This document shows, piece by piece, positions 9,398 through 17,329 of a stretch of DNA of 64,000 nucleotides; position 1 is the stretch's first letter; the number at the start of each line of letters is the position of its first letter. The notes under the pieces are model-generated. The model had not been told where the DNA came from and searched no databases. It saw only the letters and a program-made list of their open reading frames with translations. Source of the stretch: Amycolatopsis viridis (GTDB taxonomy: Bacteria > Actinomycetota > Actinomycetes > Mycobacteriales > Pseudonocardiaceae); contig NZ_JAANOU010000001.1 in assembly GCF_011758765.1 (NCBI RefSeq), positions 3,162,001 to 3,226,000 of the forward strand. The letters run 5' to 3'. Position numbers and translations under genes: made by a program.

Positions 9398-10000
9398 CCC
9401 GCGAGAACAGCGGCCGTATGCCAAGAAGCCGTGATTGCTTCTGCGCCTGCCGGGCAACCTGGGAGTCCCACGGCGTCTGCGTTCGCCATCAGCCGCACGC
9501 ATCCCTCTGAAGCTGTCTGCGAGTTGCAACGTGTGAGCATCTGCGGGCAGCTCAAGCCGTATTGATGCTGACCCTTTGCTGACTTTCTTGACGGTGCACC
9601 AGGTGTGTGGGGCTCGGGTGTCGTCCGGGCTCGAGTCCCTCACGAAGCGTCCTCGTGCCATAGCGCTCTGCTGATGGACCAGTAGCGAGAAGTCTCTCGC
9701 AGTCCGCGACCGCGGACTGCGCCGACAAACTCAGCGACGAGCAGTGACGGCGCCTCTGAGACCGCCTTGTCACCGTGGGATACGGCCTGCTGCGCCCACG
9801 CTCCCCTGCGGCCGCTCCCTTTCCCGGTCAGCGGGAAGAGGCCATGTCGTCGCGAGCCGTGACGGATACGGTCCTGGCACCTGCCGACGACGACACAGAA
9901 CGCGGCCCTGCCCGGGTCCGCCACGGGAGGGCCGACCCCGCCCGGTCCCCGGTCACGACCGTCCCCTACCAGCGATCCGCGCACACGGAAGGTCACCTGC
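9398..10000. other. 603-base stretch without a convincing gene
   Basis: GC content is lower and more irregular than in the flanking genes, and no frame shows actinobacterial third-position bias over a useful length. Short open frames on both strands encode Arg/Ser-rich sequence with no recognisable domain. It holds one perfect inverted repeat (9698-9721). It separates the intact pirin operon from an NTF2/SDR group that ends in a second, truncated pirin, so it may be the scar of an insertion or rearrangement. Confidence 0.5.
9698..9721. repeat. Perfect 11-bp inverted repeat, 2-base spacer
   Basis: CGCAGTCCGCG and CGCGGACTGCG flank the bases AC. It is not followed by a T-run in either direction. 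It could be an operator for a dimeric regulator, a hairpin, or a recombination remnant in an otherwise gene-free stretch. Confidence 0.6.
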
Positions 10001-10432
10001 ATGTCCGCAAGCCTCGACGCACGCGCTGTCACCGGCCTGTTCCACGCCTACGCCGACGCCTTGGACCGCCGCGACTGGTCCGCGCTGGACGGGGTCTTCC
10101 TGGAGGACGTGCACGCCGACTACAACGGGACCGAGGTCGTCCAGGGGCGGGCGGCCCTCGTCGGGATGATCCGCGGATACCTCGACGGGTGCGGCCCCAC
10201 GCAGCATCTCATGGGCAATGAGCGGGTCGTGGTGGAAGGCGACCGGGCCACGGCGTCGGTCAAGATGCGGGTCCACCACATCGGCGCGGCCGAACGCGCC
10301 GAGCTCGTCTACGAGTGCTTCGGCTGGTACCACGCCGAACTGGTCCGGACCGGACAGGGCTGGCGGGTCGCCTCCTGGCGCCAGGAGGTCACGCACCAAC
10401 TCGGCACGTACGACGTGTTCGCTCGCGCCTGA
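10001..10432 (+). CDS. SnoaL/NTF2-like protein
   Basis: A 143-residue cone-fold protein: the first helix region AVTGLFHAYADALDRRDW leads to the LDGVFLEDVHADYNG strand, and it ends with GQGWRVASWRQEVTHQLG. This layout is typical of SnoaL-like polyketide cyclases, scytalone-dehydratase-like and steroid-isomerase-like proteins. The Asp/His pocket residues (LDGVF, HHIG) are compatible with acid-base catalysis, but the reaction is unknown. RBS GGAAGG lies upstream of the ATG. It is the first of two NTF2-like genes before an SDR. Confidence 0.8.
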   Translation: MSASLDARAVTGLFHAYADALDRRDWSALDGVFLEDVHADYNGTEVVQGRAALVGMIRGYLDGCGPTQHLMGNERVVVEGDRATASVKMRVHHIGAAERAELVYECFGWYHAELVRTGQGWRVASWRQEVTHQLGTYDVFARA

Positions 10433-10486
10433 TTCGACCCCGCACCCACCGGCCGGGCATCCGAACTGCCCGATCGGGAGAACCGC

Positions 10487-10609
10487 ATGTCCGCCTCGAA
10501 GCAGACCCTCACCCAGCGGTGCCGGCCATGGGCACTGGTCACCGGCGCCTCCGACCAAATGTCGAATATTCAACAGCAGTGCGATCCTGTACACCCCAAG
10601 GAGGGCCCC
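10487..10609 (+). pseudogene. Truncated SDR N-terminus (stub)
   Basis: An ATG preceded by GGAGAACC opens about 23 codons reading MSASKQTLTQRC..RPWALVTGASD. This is the start of a classical SDR up to the first half of the TGxxxGxG cofactor motif. The expected GIG is absent; the frame runs on in unrelated sequence and enters the next NTF2-like gene in frame. The SDR body is missing, so a deletion or insertion cut it after about 25 residues. An intact SDR of another sequence stands at 11163. Confidence 0.6.
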
Positions 10610-11089
10610 TTGTCGCAGCCCGCACCCACCGCACTCACCCCTGCGTCCGCTGCCGAGCGCCTCGCGGCGATCGAGGACATCAAACAGCTGAAGGCGCGCT
10701 ACTTCCGACTGATGGACACCAAGGACTGGACCGCGCTGCGCGAGGTGTTCACCGACGACGCCCACATGGACATCGACGGCTTCCCTCGCGACGGCGGCGA
10801 CGCGATCACCGCGTTCCTGTCCAAGGTCCTGACCCCGCTGCGCACGGTCCACCACGGACACATGCCGGAGATCACCCTGATCTCCAGGGACCAGGCGAGC
10901 GGCGTGTGGGCGATGTTCGACTACGTCGAGTTCCCCTCGGACGGCCTGCCGCGGGGCTTTCACGGCTACGGGCACTACCACGACCAGTACCGCGTCGAAC
11001 GCGGCGCCTGGCGCATCGCGTCCACCCGCGTGGCACGCCTGCGCATCGACCCGCTCTCCGGCGGCCTGCCCGACGGAGCCCCCGCGTGA
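10610..11089 (+). CDS. SnoaL/NTF2-like protein, TTG start
   Basis: A 159-residue NTF2-fold protein: AAIEDIKQLKARYFRLMDTK opens the domain, followed by LREVFTDDAHMDIDG and FHGYGHYHDQYRVERGAWRI. The frame could be extended upstream to 10487, but the first 41 codons are an SDR stub plus junk. AAGGAGG at 10598-10604, five bases before the TTG at 10610, marks the real start. The adjacent NTF2-like gene and SDR suggest a small catabolic or steroid-modifying unit; substrate unknown. Confidence 0.8.
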   Translation: MSQPAPTALTPASAAERLAAIEDIKQLKARYFRLMDTKDWTALREVFTDDAHMDIDGFPRDGGDAITAFLSKVLTPLRTVHHGHMPEITLISRDQASGVWAMFDYVEFPSDGLPRGFHGYGHYHDQYRVERGAWRIASTRVARLRIDPLSGGLPDGAPA

Positions 11090-11162
11090 CCACGAACCCG
11101 TCACACGCGACCGCTTGAGTCTGACCGCCTCCACCCGCCACCATCCGATCCAGGAGCAAACC

Positions 11163-11912
11163 GTGACCAACCTCGACGGCAAAGTCGCCCTCATCACCGG
11201 TGCCGCGCGCGGCATGGGTGAGTCCCATGCCCGCCACTTCGTCGCGTCCGGCGCCAAGGTCGTCCTCGGGGACGTCCTCGACGAACCAGGCAGGGCCGTC
11301 GCCGACTCGCTCGGCGAACACGCCTACTACGTACACCTGGACGTCACCTCCGAAGCCGCCTGGGACGCCGCGGTCGCCGTCGCGATATCCCGGTTCGGCC
11401 GGCTCGACGTACTGGTCAACAACGCCGGCGTGCAGCCGATCAGCCCGATGGCGGACACCTCCGCCGACGACTTTCGCCACTGCCTCGACATCAACACCGT
11501 CGGCCAGTTCATCGGCATCAAGGCGGTCACCGCGGCGATGACCGAGGCGGGCGGCGGCTCGATCGTCAACATCTCCTCCACCAACGGCTTCGTCGGGGCG
11601 CCCGGGATGTCCGCGTACACCGCAAGCAAGTTCGCTATCCGCGGCCTGACCCGCTGTGCGGCGCTGGAGCTGGGCCACGCCGGGATCCGGGTCAACTCCG
11701 TGCACCCCGGCGGCGTGGACACCGCGATGACCCGCGATCCCGAGTGGGAGGGCCAGGACCAGAGCGCGTTCTTCGCCACGCTGCCGGTGCCGCGCATCGG
11801 GCAGCCCGCCGACATCTCCCGCATGGTCGCATGGCTGGCCTCCGACGAGTCCGCCTACGCATCCGGCGCCGAATTCCTCGTGGACGGGGGCCTGCTGGCC
11901 GGCCGCTACTGA
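11163..11912 (+). CDS. SDR oxidoreductase (3-alpha/20-beta-HSD or FabG-like)
   Basis: A 249-residue classical SDR with intact cofactor motif TGAARGMG at residues 12-19, NNAG motif, ISSTNG serine and YTASK catalytic pair. Closest family resemblance is to actinobacterial 3-alpha(20-beta)-hydroxysteroid dehydrogenases (FabG3-like), including the HPGGVDTAM segment. Start is the GTG at 11163, with AGGAG upstream, rather than a farther upstream codon. It follows the NTF2-like gene by about 70 bases on the same strand. Confidence 0.9.
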   Translation: MTNLDGKVALITGAARGMGESHARHFVASGAKVVLGDVLDEPGRAVADSLGEHAYYVHLDVTSEAAWDAAVAVAISRFGRLDVLVNNAGVQPISPMADTSADDFRHCLDINTVGQFIGIKAVTAAMTEAGGGSIVNISSTNGFVGAPGMSAYTASKFAIRGLTRCAALELGHAGIRVNSVHPGGVDTAMTRDPEWEGQDQSAFFATLPVPRIGQPADISRMVAWLASDESAYASGAEFLVDGGLLAGRY

Positions 11913-12008
11913 CTGCCGGCTGCCGCGGGCGGCGGCGAGCGGCCTGGGCTCGCAAGCAAGCCCTGGCTGGCGACAGAAGGACGGCGGCATGTCCTGGCGG
12001 AAACGCTG

Positions 12009-12197
12009 ATGGAGTTCGCTATGTGGTGGAACTTCGTGGGCCGCAGCCACGAGGAGATCGTTGCGCACCGCGCGGCGTGGGAGGCCGGGTCGGACCAGTT
12101 CGGCCGCGTCGAGGGCTACCGGGGTGCCGTGTCCCGGCTGCCGGCGCCCGAGCTGCCGCACGTGCGCATCACCCCGCGCCGCCACCGGCCCCAGTAA
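12009..12197 (+). pseudogene. C-terminal pirin fragment
   Basis: About 60 codons matching only the end of pirin: MWWNFVGRSHEEIVAHRAAW aligns with MWWNFVGRSHDEVVQAREDW of the intact pirin at 8432, then both end in LPAPELP. The two cupin cores with their iron ligands are absent. The fragment is clearly diverged from the intact copy, so it is a remnant of a second pirin rather than a recent duplication. It lies directly upstream of an ArsR gene. Confidence 0.8.
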
Positions 12198-12206
12198 TGT
12201 GGACGC

Positions 12207-12539
12207 ATGACGGAAGCGGCGGTCACCCCGGACCCCGGCGTCGTCCGCGCGCTGCGGGCCTTGTCGAACCCGGTGCGCCTGCAGCTGCTGTCGTGGTTGC
12301 GTGAGCCCGAGCGGCATTTCCCGATGGACCAGGCGATCGCCGATCCGGTCGAGGTCGGGGTGTGCGTGAGTCACATCCAGGCGAAGGCCGGGCTGGCGCA
12401 GTCGACCGTCTCGGCGTACCTGGCCGAGCTGCAGCGCGCCGGGCTGGTGCGCGCCACCCGCGTCGGCAAGTGGACGCACTACCGGCGCGACGAGCAGCGC
12501 ATCGCCGAGCTGGTGGCGGTGCTCGGGCAAACCCTGTAG
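12207..12539 (+). CDS. ArsR-family transcriptional regulator
   Basis: A 110-residue winged-helix protein. The ArsR opening RALRALSNPVRLQLLSWL is followed by the recognition segment AKAGLAQSTVSAYLAELQ and the wing RVGKWTHYRRDE. A single Cys in VGVCVSH precedes the recognition helix, but no paired metal-binding cysteines are seen, so metal sensing is uncertain. It sits 168 bases upstream of the membrane gene at 12708, whose leader carries repeated GATAG/CTATC half-sites. It is the nearest regulator and a candidate to bind them. Confidence 0.9.
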   Translation: MTEAAVTPDPGVVRALRALSNPVRLQLLSWLREPERHFPMDQAIADPVEVGVCVSHIQAKAGLAQSTVSAYLAELQRAGLVRATRVGKWTHYRRDEQRIAELVAVLGQTL

Positions 12540-12644
12540 CGATCTCGCGTTCGCGGGAGCGGCCCGCGCGCGGCAGTGATATCGACAATCTACGATATTT
12601 CGATCTTGAGCCGACCCGCGGCACACCATGGACTCGACCGGATG

Positions 12645-12690
12645 GATAGGGTAGCTTTCCGTATTGGATAGTCGTTCTATCTGTTCTATC
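12645..12690. promoter_or_regulatory. Cluster of four GATAG/CTATC half-sites
   Basis: GATAG occurs at 12645-12649 and 12667-12671, and its complement CTATC at 12677-12681 and 12686-12690. The middle pair forms GATAG-N5-CTATC. They fill the leader just before the Shine-Dalgarno AAAGGAG of the gene at 12708. The arrangement suits a dimeric repressor with cooperative binding. A similar GATAG-N4-CTATC lies at 59632-59645. Confidence 0.5.
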
Positions 12691-12707
12691 GGTTCAAAGG
12701 AGCTGCC

Positions 12708-13664
12708 ATGACAACCCTGCTCGGCCGGGCCTCCGCCTGGCACCGCCCGATGATGTGGACCGCCGCCGTCATGGCCGTCATGACCGCGGTGTCGGCCGGC
12801 GGCCTCGTGGTCGACGACCGCATCCTGCTCGGCGCGCCGATCTGGCTCAAACCGCTCAAGTTCGCCGTGTCCATCGCGGTGTACTGCGTGACGTGGGCAT
12901 GGATGCTCACCCTCCTCGACCGCGGCCGCCGCCTCGCCGCGCGCGTGTCCACCGCGCTCGCCGCGATCCTGCTGACCGAGTACACGATCATCGTGACGCA
13001 GGTGATCCGCGGCCGGGCGAGCCACTTCAACGTCGCGACCCCGTTCGACAAGGCACTGTTCTCGATCATGGGGATCTCGATCGCCGCCCTGTGGACGGGA
13101 ACCCTCGTGCTCACCGTCCTGGTGCTGCGGACGAAGATCGCCGACCCGGCGGCGCGGTGGGCGGTACGGCTCGGCGCGGTCGTGTCGCTGGCCGGGCTCG
13201 CGCTGGCCGGGCTGATGCTCGGGCCCACCCCGGAGCAAGCGCGATCGCTGCACGAGGGCACCTTGGGCGGCATGATCGGCGCGCACAGCGTGGGCGTGCC
13301 CGACGGCGGGCCGGTCATGCCCGTCACCGGCTGGAGCACGACCGGCGGCGACCTCCGCATCCCGCACTTCGTGGGCATGCACGCCCTGCAGGCGCTGCCG
13401 CTGTTGGCGCTGCTGCTGAGCGCACTGGCCCGGCGGGTCCCGCGCCTGCGGCCGGAGAGGGTGCGCGCGCGGCTGGTGCTGGTGGCCGCGGCCGGGTACG
13501 CCGGCCTGGTCGCGCTGGTGACGTGGCAGGCGCTGCGCGGCCGGCCGCTGATCCACCCCGACGGGCCGACGCTGCTCGCGCTGGCCGGGCTCGCCGTCGC
13601 CGTGGCCGCCGGGGCTTCGTGGTCCCTCCTCGACTCCCGCCGACCGGAAGTGAGCGTGGCATGA
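12708..13664 (+). CDS. Polytopic membrane protein of unknown function
   Basis: A 318-residue protein with about eight hydrophobic segments (for example residues 18-38, 50-72, 84-100, 122-142, 154-171, 225-244, 261-278, 285-304). No signal peptide or soluble domain. A conserved-looking HFVGMHALQALPL segment near residue 220 might hold a ligand or cofactor His. It shares an ATGA junction with the DUF4281 gene, so the two are made together. I do not recognise a family with known function. Confidence 0.75.
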   Translation: MTTLLGRASAWHRPMMWTAAVMAVMTAVSAGGLVVDDRILLGAPIWLKPLKFAVSIAVYCVTWAWMLTLLDRGRRLAARVSTALAAILLTEYTIIVTQVIRGRASHFNVATPFDKALFSIMGISIAALWTGTLVLTVLVLRTKIADPAARWAVRLGAVVSLAGLALAGLMLGPTPEQARSLHEGTLGGMIGAHSVGVPDGGPVMPVTGWSTTGGDLRIPHFVGMHALQALPLLALLLSALARRVPRLRPERVRARLVLVAAAGYAGLVALVTWQALRGRPLIHPDGPTLLALAGLAVAVAAGASWSLLDSRRPEVSVA

Positions 13665-14119
13665 GCACGGCGGCCCTGTTCCAGATCACCTTCAACCTGG
13701 CCGTCCCGTTCTGGGCGCTGATGATCTTCGCCCCCGGCTGGGCGGTGACCCGGCGGGTGATCGGCTCGCCGTGGATCGTGCTGCCACCACTGGTGGTCTA
13801 CCTGGTGTTCGCGGTGGGCGAGTTCGGCACGCTGTGGCCGGTGGTGAGCCGGCCGGACCTCGAGACACTGCGCGCGTTCCTCGGGACCCCGCACGGCGCC
13901 GCCGCGATCTGGGCGCACCTGATCGCGTTCGACCTGTTCATCGGCCGCTGGATGTACCACGACGCGCGGGCGCGGGGCGTGACCCACGCGATCCTGGCGC
14001 CGATCCTGGTGCTCACGATCCTGTTGTCGCCGTTCGGCTTGCTGGCCCACCTGGTCGTGCGGTCGGTCGCGGCCCGCCGGCCCGCACGGCAGGCACCGGT
14101 GACCCCGGCGGACGGGTGA
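13661..14119 (+). CDS. ABA4-like (DUF4281) membrane protein
   Basis: A 152-residue, four-helix membrane protein. The text FNLAVPFWALMIFAPGW, the middle LIAFDLFIGRWMYHDAR and the end LSPFGLLAHLVVR are characteristic of the DUF4281/ABA4 family. The plant member ABA4 is needed for neoxanthin formation; bacterial members are uncharacterised. It overlaps the upstream membrane gene by four bases. A carotenoid operon is present in this window about 30 kb away, but a functional link is only speculation. Confidence 0.8.
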   Translation: MSTAALFQITFNLAVPFWALMIFAPGWAVTRRVIGSPWIVLPPLVVYLVFAVGEFGTLWPVVSRPDLETLRAFLGTPHGAAAIWAHLIAFDLFIGRWMYHDARARGVTHAILAPILVLTILLSPFGLLAHLVVRSVAARRPARQAPVTPADG

Positions 14120-14133
14120 CCCGCTTCCGGCCG

Positions 14134-15840
14134 TCAGCCGCGGCGGGCGCGCGGGCGGCGCCGCCCCCGCTCGCCGCCGGTGCGCTCGTCGTGGATCTCC
14201 GCCAGCGAGCGCAGCATCTCGCGCTCCCGGATGACCTGCGGATCCGATCGCAGGTCGCGGTACAACGCCACGCACAACGCGACCATCACCACCACGAACG
14301 GCACCGCCACCAGGATGGTCAGGTTCTGCAGACCGGTCAGGCCGTCCTCGCCGCCGACCAGCACCATCACCGCCGCGACCGCCCCGGTCAGCACACCCCA
14401 GAAGATCACCGGGTTGCGGTGCGGGTTGACCGCACCCCGCTGCGACAGCGTGCCCATCACCACCGATGCCGCATCGGCCCCGGAGACGAAGAAGATCGAC
14501 ACCAGGATCATCACCAGGATCGCCATCGGCACGAACCACGGCAGGTGCTCCAGGAGGGTGAACGTCGCCGACTCGGAACTGCCCGCGCCCGCGATGTCGA
14601 CCCCGGCGCGCTGCTTCTCGATCGCCGCGCCGCCGAAGATCGCGAACCACACCAGGCTGACCACGCTCGGCACCGCGATCACGCCGATCACGAACTGCCG
14701 GATGGTGCGCCCGCGCGAGATGCGGGCGATGAACATGCCGACGAACGGCGTCCAGGAGATCCACCACGCCCAGTAGAAGACGGTCCAGCCGGACAGCCAC
14801 GTCTGCATCGGCTGCCCGCCGGTCACCCCGGAGCGGCCGGACATCTCGGCCAGTTCCCGGAAGTAGTCGCCGATCGCGCTGGGCACCAGGTTGAGGATCA
14901 GCACCGTCGGGCCGACGACCAGCACGAACACCGCGAGCAGCGCGGCGAGCACCATGTTGATGTTGGACAGCCACTGGATGCCCTTGGCGATGCCGGACAC
15001 CGCCGAGGCGACGAACGCGACGGTGAGGATCGCGATGATCCCGACCAGCAGCCCGGTGCCGGGGCTGTCGATCCAGCCGACCGAGGCCATGCCGCCGCCG
15101 ACCTGCAGCGCACCGAGGCCCAGCGAAGCGGCCGAGCCGAACAGGGTCGCGAAGATCGCCATCACGTCGATGGCCTTGCCCAGCGGCCCCTCGGTGCGGC
15201 GCCGGCCCAGCAGCGGTGCGAACACGGCGCTGATCAGCTGACTGCGGCCGCGGCGGAAGGTGCTGTAGGCGATGGCGAGCCCGGCCACCGCGTAGATGGC
15301 CCACGGGTGCACGGTCCAGTGGAACAGGGTGGTGGCCATCGCGGTGTGCACGGCCTCGTCCGAGTTGGGCGCCGCGGTGCCCGGCGGCGGGCTGGCCAGG
15401 TGCGACACCGGCTCGTACACGCCGAAGAACATCAGGCCGATGCCCATGCCGGCGCTGAACATCATGGCGATCCACGACGCCGTGCGGAACTCCGGCTGCT
15501 CGTCGTCCCGGCCGAGCCGGATGCGCCCGTACCGGCTCACCGCCAGTGCGACGACGAAGACCACGAAACCGCTCGCGGCCAGCACGAACGCCCAGCCGCC
15601 GTAGGGGATCACCGCGTGGTTGAGCACGGTGTCCGCGACGCTCGCCAGGCTGCCCGGCGAGGCGATACCCCAGCCGATGATGGCCAGCGCCAGTGCCGCG
15701 GCCACCCCGAACACGGTGCGGTCGGTCCGCGGCCGGGTGGGGTCGCCGACGGGGGGAACGTGCTCGTCCGGCAGGTGACCGGCCGTGCCGGTCTCCTCGG
15801 GCACTCTCGCGCGGGCCTCGGTCTCAGCGTCAGCAGACAT
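14134..15840 (-). CDS. BCCT-family betaine/choline/carnitine transporter
   Basis: A 568-residue, twelve-helix secondary transporter. The BCCT signature is clear: SAGMGIGLMFFGVYEPVSH in TM3-4, and VFYWAWWISWTPFVGMFIAR around TM8 with the Trp-rich aromatic cage that binds trimethylammonium groups. An acidic, Pro-rich N-terminus and a basic C-terminal tail (ending RGRRRPRARRG) match osmoregulated members such as BetP. The ATG opening MSADAE was chosen; a GTG two codons upstream is possible. It should import glycine betaine or a related compound with sodium or protons. Confidence 0.93.
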   Translation of the reverse strand: MSADAETEARARVPEETGTAGHLPDEHVPPVGDPTRPRTDRTVFGVAAALALAIIGWGIASPGSLASVADTVLNHAVIPYGGWAFVLAASGFVVFVVALAVSRYGRIRLGRDDEQPEFRTASWIAMMFSAGMGIGLMFFGVYEPVSHLASPPPGTAAPNSDEAVHTAMATTLFHWTVHPWAIYAVAGLAIAYSTFRRGRSQLISAVFAPLLGRRRTEGPLGKAIDVMAIFATLFGSAASLGLGALQVGGGMASVGWIDSPGTGLLVGIIAILTVAFVASAVSGIAKGIQWLSNINMVLAALLAVFVLVVGPTVLILNLVPSAIGDYFRELAEMSGRSGVTGGQPMQTWLSGWTVFYWAWWISWTPFVGMFIARISRGRTIRQFVIGVIAVPSVVSLVWFAIFGGAAIEKQRAGVDIAGAGSSESATFTLLEHLPWFVPMAILVMILVSIFFVSGADAASVVMGTLSQRGAVNPHRNPVIFWGVLTGAVAAVMVLVGGEDGLTGLQNLTILVAVPFVVVMVALCVALYRDLRSDPQVIREREMLRSLAEIHDERTGGERGRRRPRARRG

Positions 15841-15903
15841 ACGCACGCGCCGTCGCGAACGAGGCGCGCCTCCTCTCCCATGCCTAACCCGAACGGGTCA
15901 AAC

Positions 15904-15938
15904 CTCGATCGTTGGTCAACCTACCGTTACCGATCGAG
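15904..15938. promoter_or_regulatory. Inverted repeat upstream of BCCT gene
   Basis: CTCGATCG at 15904-15911 is perfectly repeated in inverse at 15931-15938, with a 19-base spacer. It lies about 65-100 bases upstream of the BCCT start, in the promoter region, and behind the stop of the MFS gene at 16063. It could be an operator or the stem of a terminator for the MFS transcript. Confidence 0.35.
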
Positions 15939-16062
15939 CGGGAATGGGCAACCTGAAGATCAGGTTTCCGGGTGGTTCCTGGCGGCGCGACCTGCGGAAT
16001 GGCAACTTCGCCACAGTACGGGCGGATCATGCGCCGATCACCGTTCAACGACACCCCTGGCG

Positions 16063-17301
16063 TCAGCGTCCGAGCCCTTCCGGCGCCGGAGCTGCCGGAG
16101 CCGCGCCGGCCGCCCGGCGGCGGCCCGAGCCGAGCAGCAGGATCGCACCCAGGCCGAGCGCGGCGACGACGGCGAAGAAGTAGAAGCCCCACGGATAGGC
16201 CACGCCGGCGGTGACCAGCGCGCCGGTCACGAACGGGCCCACGATCGACCCGAGCCGGCCCACCGCCGAGGTCATGCCGAGCGCCGTGCCCCGCGCCTGC
16301 GCCGGGAAGACGTGCGCGACGTAGCCGTAGATCAGCACCTGCGCCGAGAACACGAACACGCCGGTCAGCAGCACCAGCGCGTTGAGCACCACGCTGTTGC
16401 CGATCTTCAGGCTGAGCAGCGCGAGCAGCACCGCACCCGCGCCGAACCAGATGCGGGCGATGGGACGGATACCGAAGCGGTCGGCGATCGTCCCGGCGAG
16501 CACCAGCCCCAGCACCGCACCGATGTTGAGCACCAGCAGCAGCGTGATCGACGTGGACAGCGGGTATCCCGCGGTCCGCATCAGCTGCGGCAGCCAGGTG
16601 TTGAGCCCGTACACCAGCAGCAGGCCCATGAACGAGCCGATCCAGACCGCGACGCTGACGCGGCGGAACTCCGGGCCGAGCAGATCGCGGAAACCGAACT
16701 TCGCCGCGTCCTCCTGCCGGGCCTCCAGGTAGGCGGCCGACTCGGGCAGCCGCCACCACATGAGCGGCAGGACGACCAGCCCGGCGATGCCGCCGCCGTA
16801 GAACAGCACGTGCCAGTTCCCGACCGCGGCCAGCGCCAGCAGCGAGGTGAGCACGGCACCGACGTGGTAACCGGTCATGGTGAAGGTGGAGGCGCTGGCG
16901 CGGCGCCGCGCGGGCAGGTTCTCCGACATGACGGTCAGCGCGACCGGCATGCAAGCGCCCAGCCCGAGCCCGGCGGCGAACCGGAACACGCCGAAGGTCG
17001 CCACGTTCGGTGCCAGCGGCAGCACCAGCGTGAACACCGAGAACAGCAGCACCGAGCCGAGGAGCATGACCCGGCGGCCGAACCGGTCGGTCAGCGGGCC
17101 GAGCGCGGCGGCCCCGACCGCGACACCGATCAGCGACACGGTCGCCACCGCCGTCGCGCCGGCCGCGGTGAAGCCGAGGTGCCCGGACTTGAGCAGGGTT
17201 GGGATGGTCGCGCCGAGGGCGACCAGGTCGTAGCCCTCGAGCAGGACGGTCAGCCAGCACAGCACCGCCGTCCAGACCGACCGGGAGGGAGACGTCGTCA
17301 T
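16063..17301 (-). CDS. MFS transporter, aromatic acid:H+ symporter type
   Basis: A 412-residue, twelve-helix permease. The first helix has EGYDLVALGA, the aromatic-acid/H+ symporter (AAHS) signature with the essential Asp, and the A-motif GPLTDRFGRR follows TM2. RBS AAGGAG precedes the ATG by seven bases. It lies 28 bases downstream of the benzoylformate decarboxylase gene on the same strand. Import of mandelate, benzoylformate or benzoate-type acids for that enzyme is a reasonable inference. Confidence 0.9.
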   Translation of the reverse strand: MTTSPSRSVWTAVLCWLTVLLEGYDLVALGATIPTLLKSGHLGFTAAGATAVATVSLIGVAVGAAALGPLTDRFGRRVMLLGSVLLFSVFTLVLPLAPNVATFGVFRFAAGLGLGACMPVALTVMSENLPARRRASASTFTMTGYHVGAVLTSLLALAAVGNWHVLFYGGGIAGLVVLPLMWWRLPESAAYLEARQEDAAKFGFRDLLGPEFRRVSVAVWIGSFMGLLLVYGLNTWLPQLMRTAGYPLSTSITLLLVLNIGAVLGLVLAGTIADRFGIRPIARIWFGAGAVLLALLSLKIGNSVVLNALVLLTGVFVFSAQVLIYGYVAHVFPAQARGTALGMTSAVGRLGSIVGPFVTGALVTAGVAYPWGFYFFAVVAALGLGAILLLGSGRRRAAGAAPAAPAPEGLGR

Positions 17302-17329
17302 TGCCGTTCTCCTTGCTGGGATTGGGGAA

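Noticed and set aside
9257-10032. Short minus-strand open frames between pirin and the NTF2-like gene
   Set aside because: Arg/Ser-rich, no start signals or domains; they overlap the pirin end or the NTF2-like start.
10872-13556. Long minus-strand frame opposite the SDR and ArsR genes
   Set aside because: Mirror frame of real genes with shadow-type composition and no start signal.
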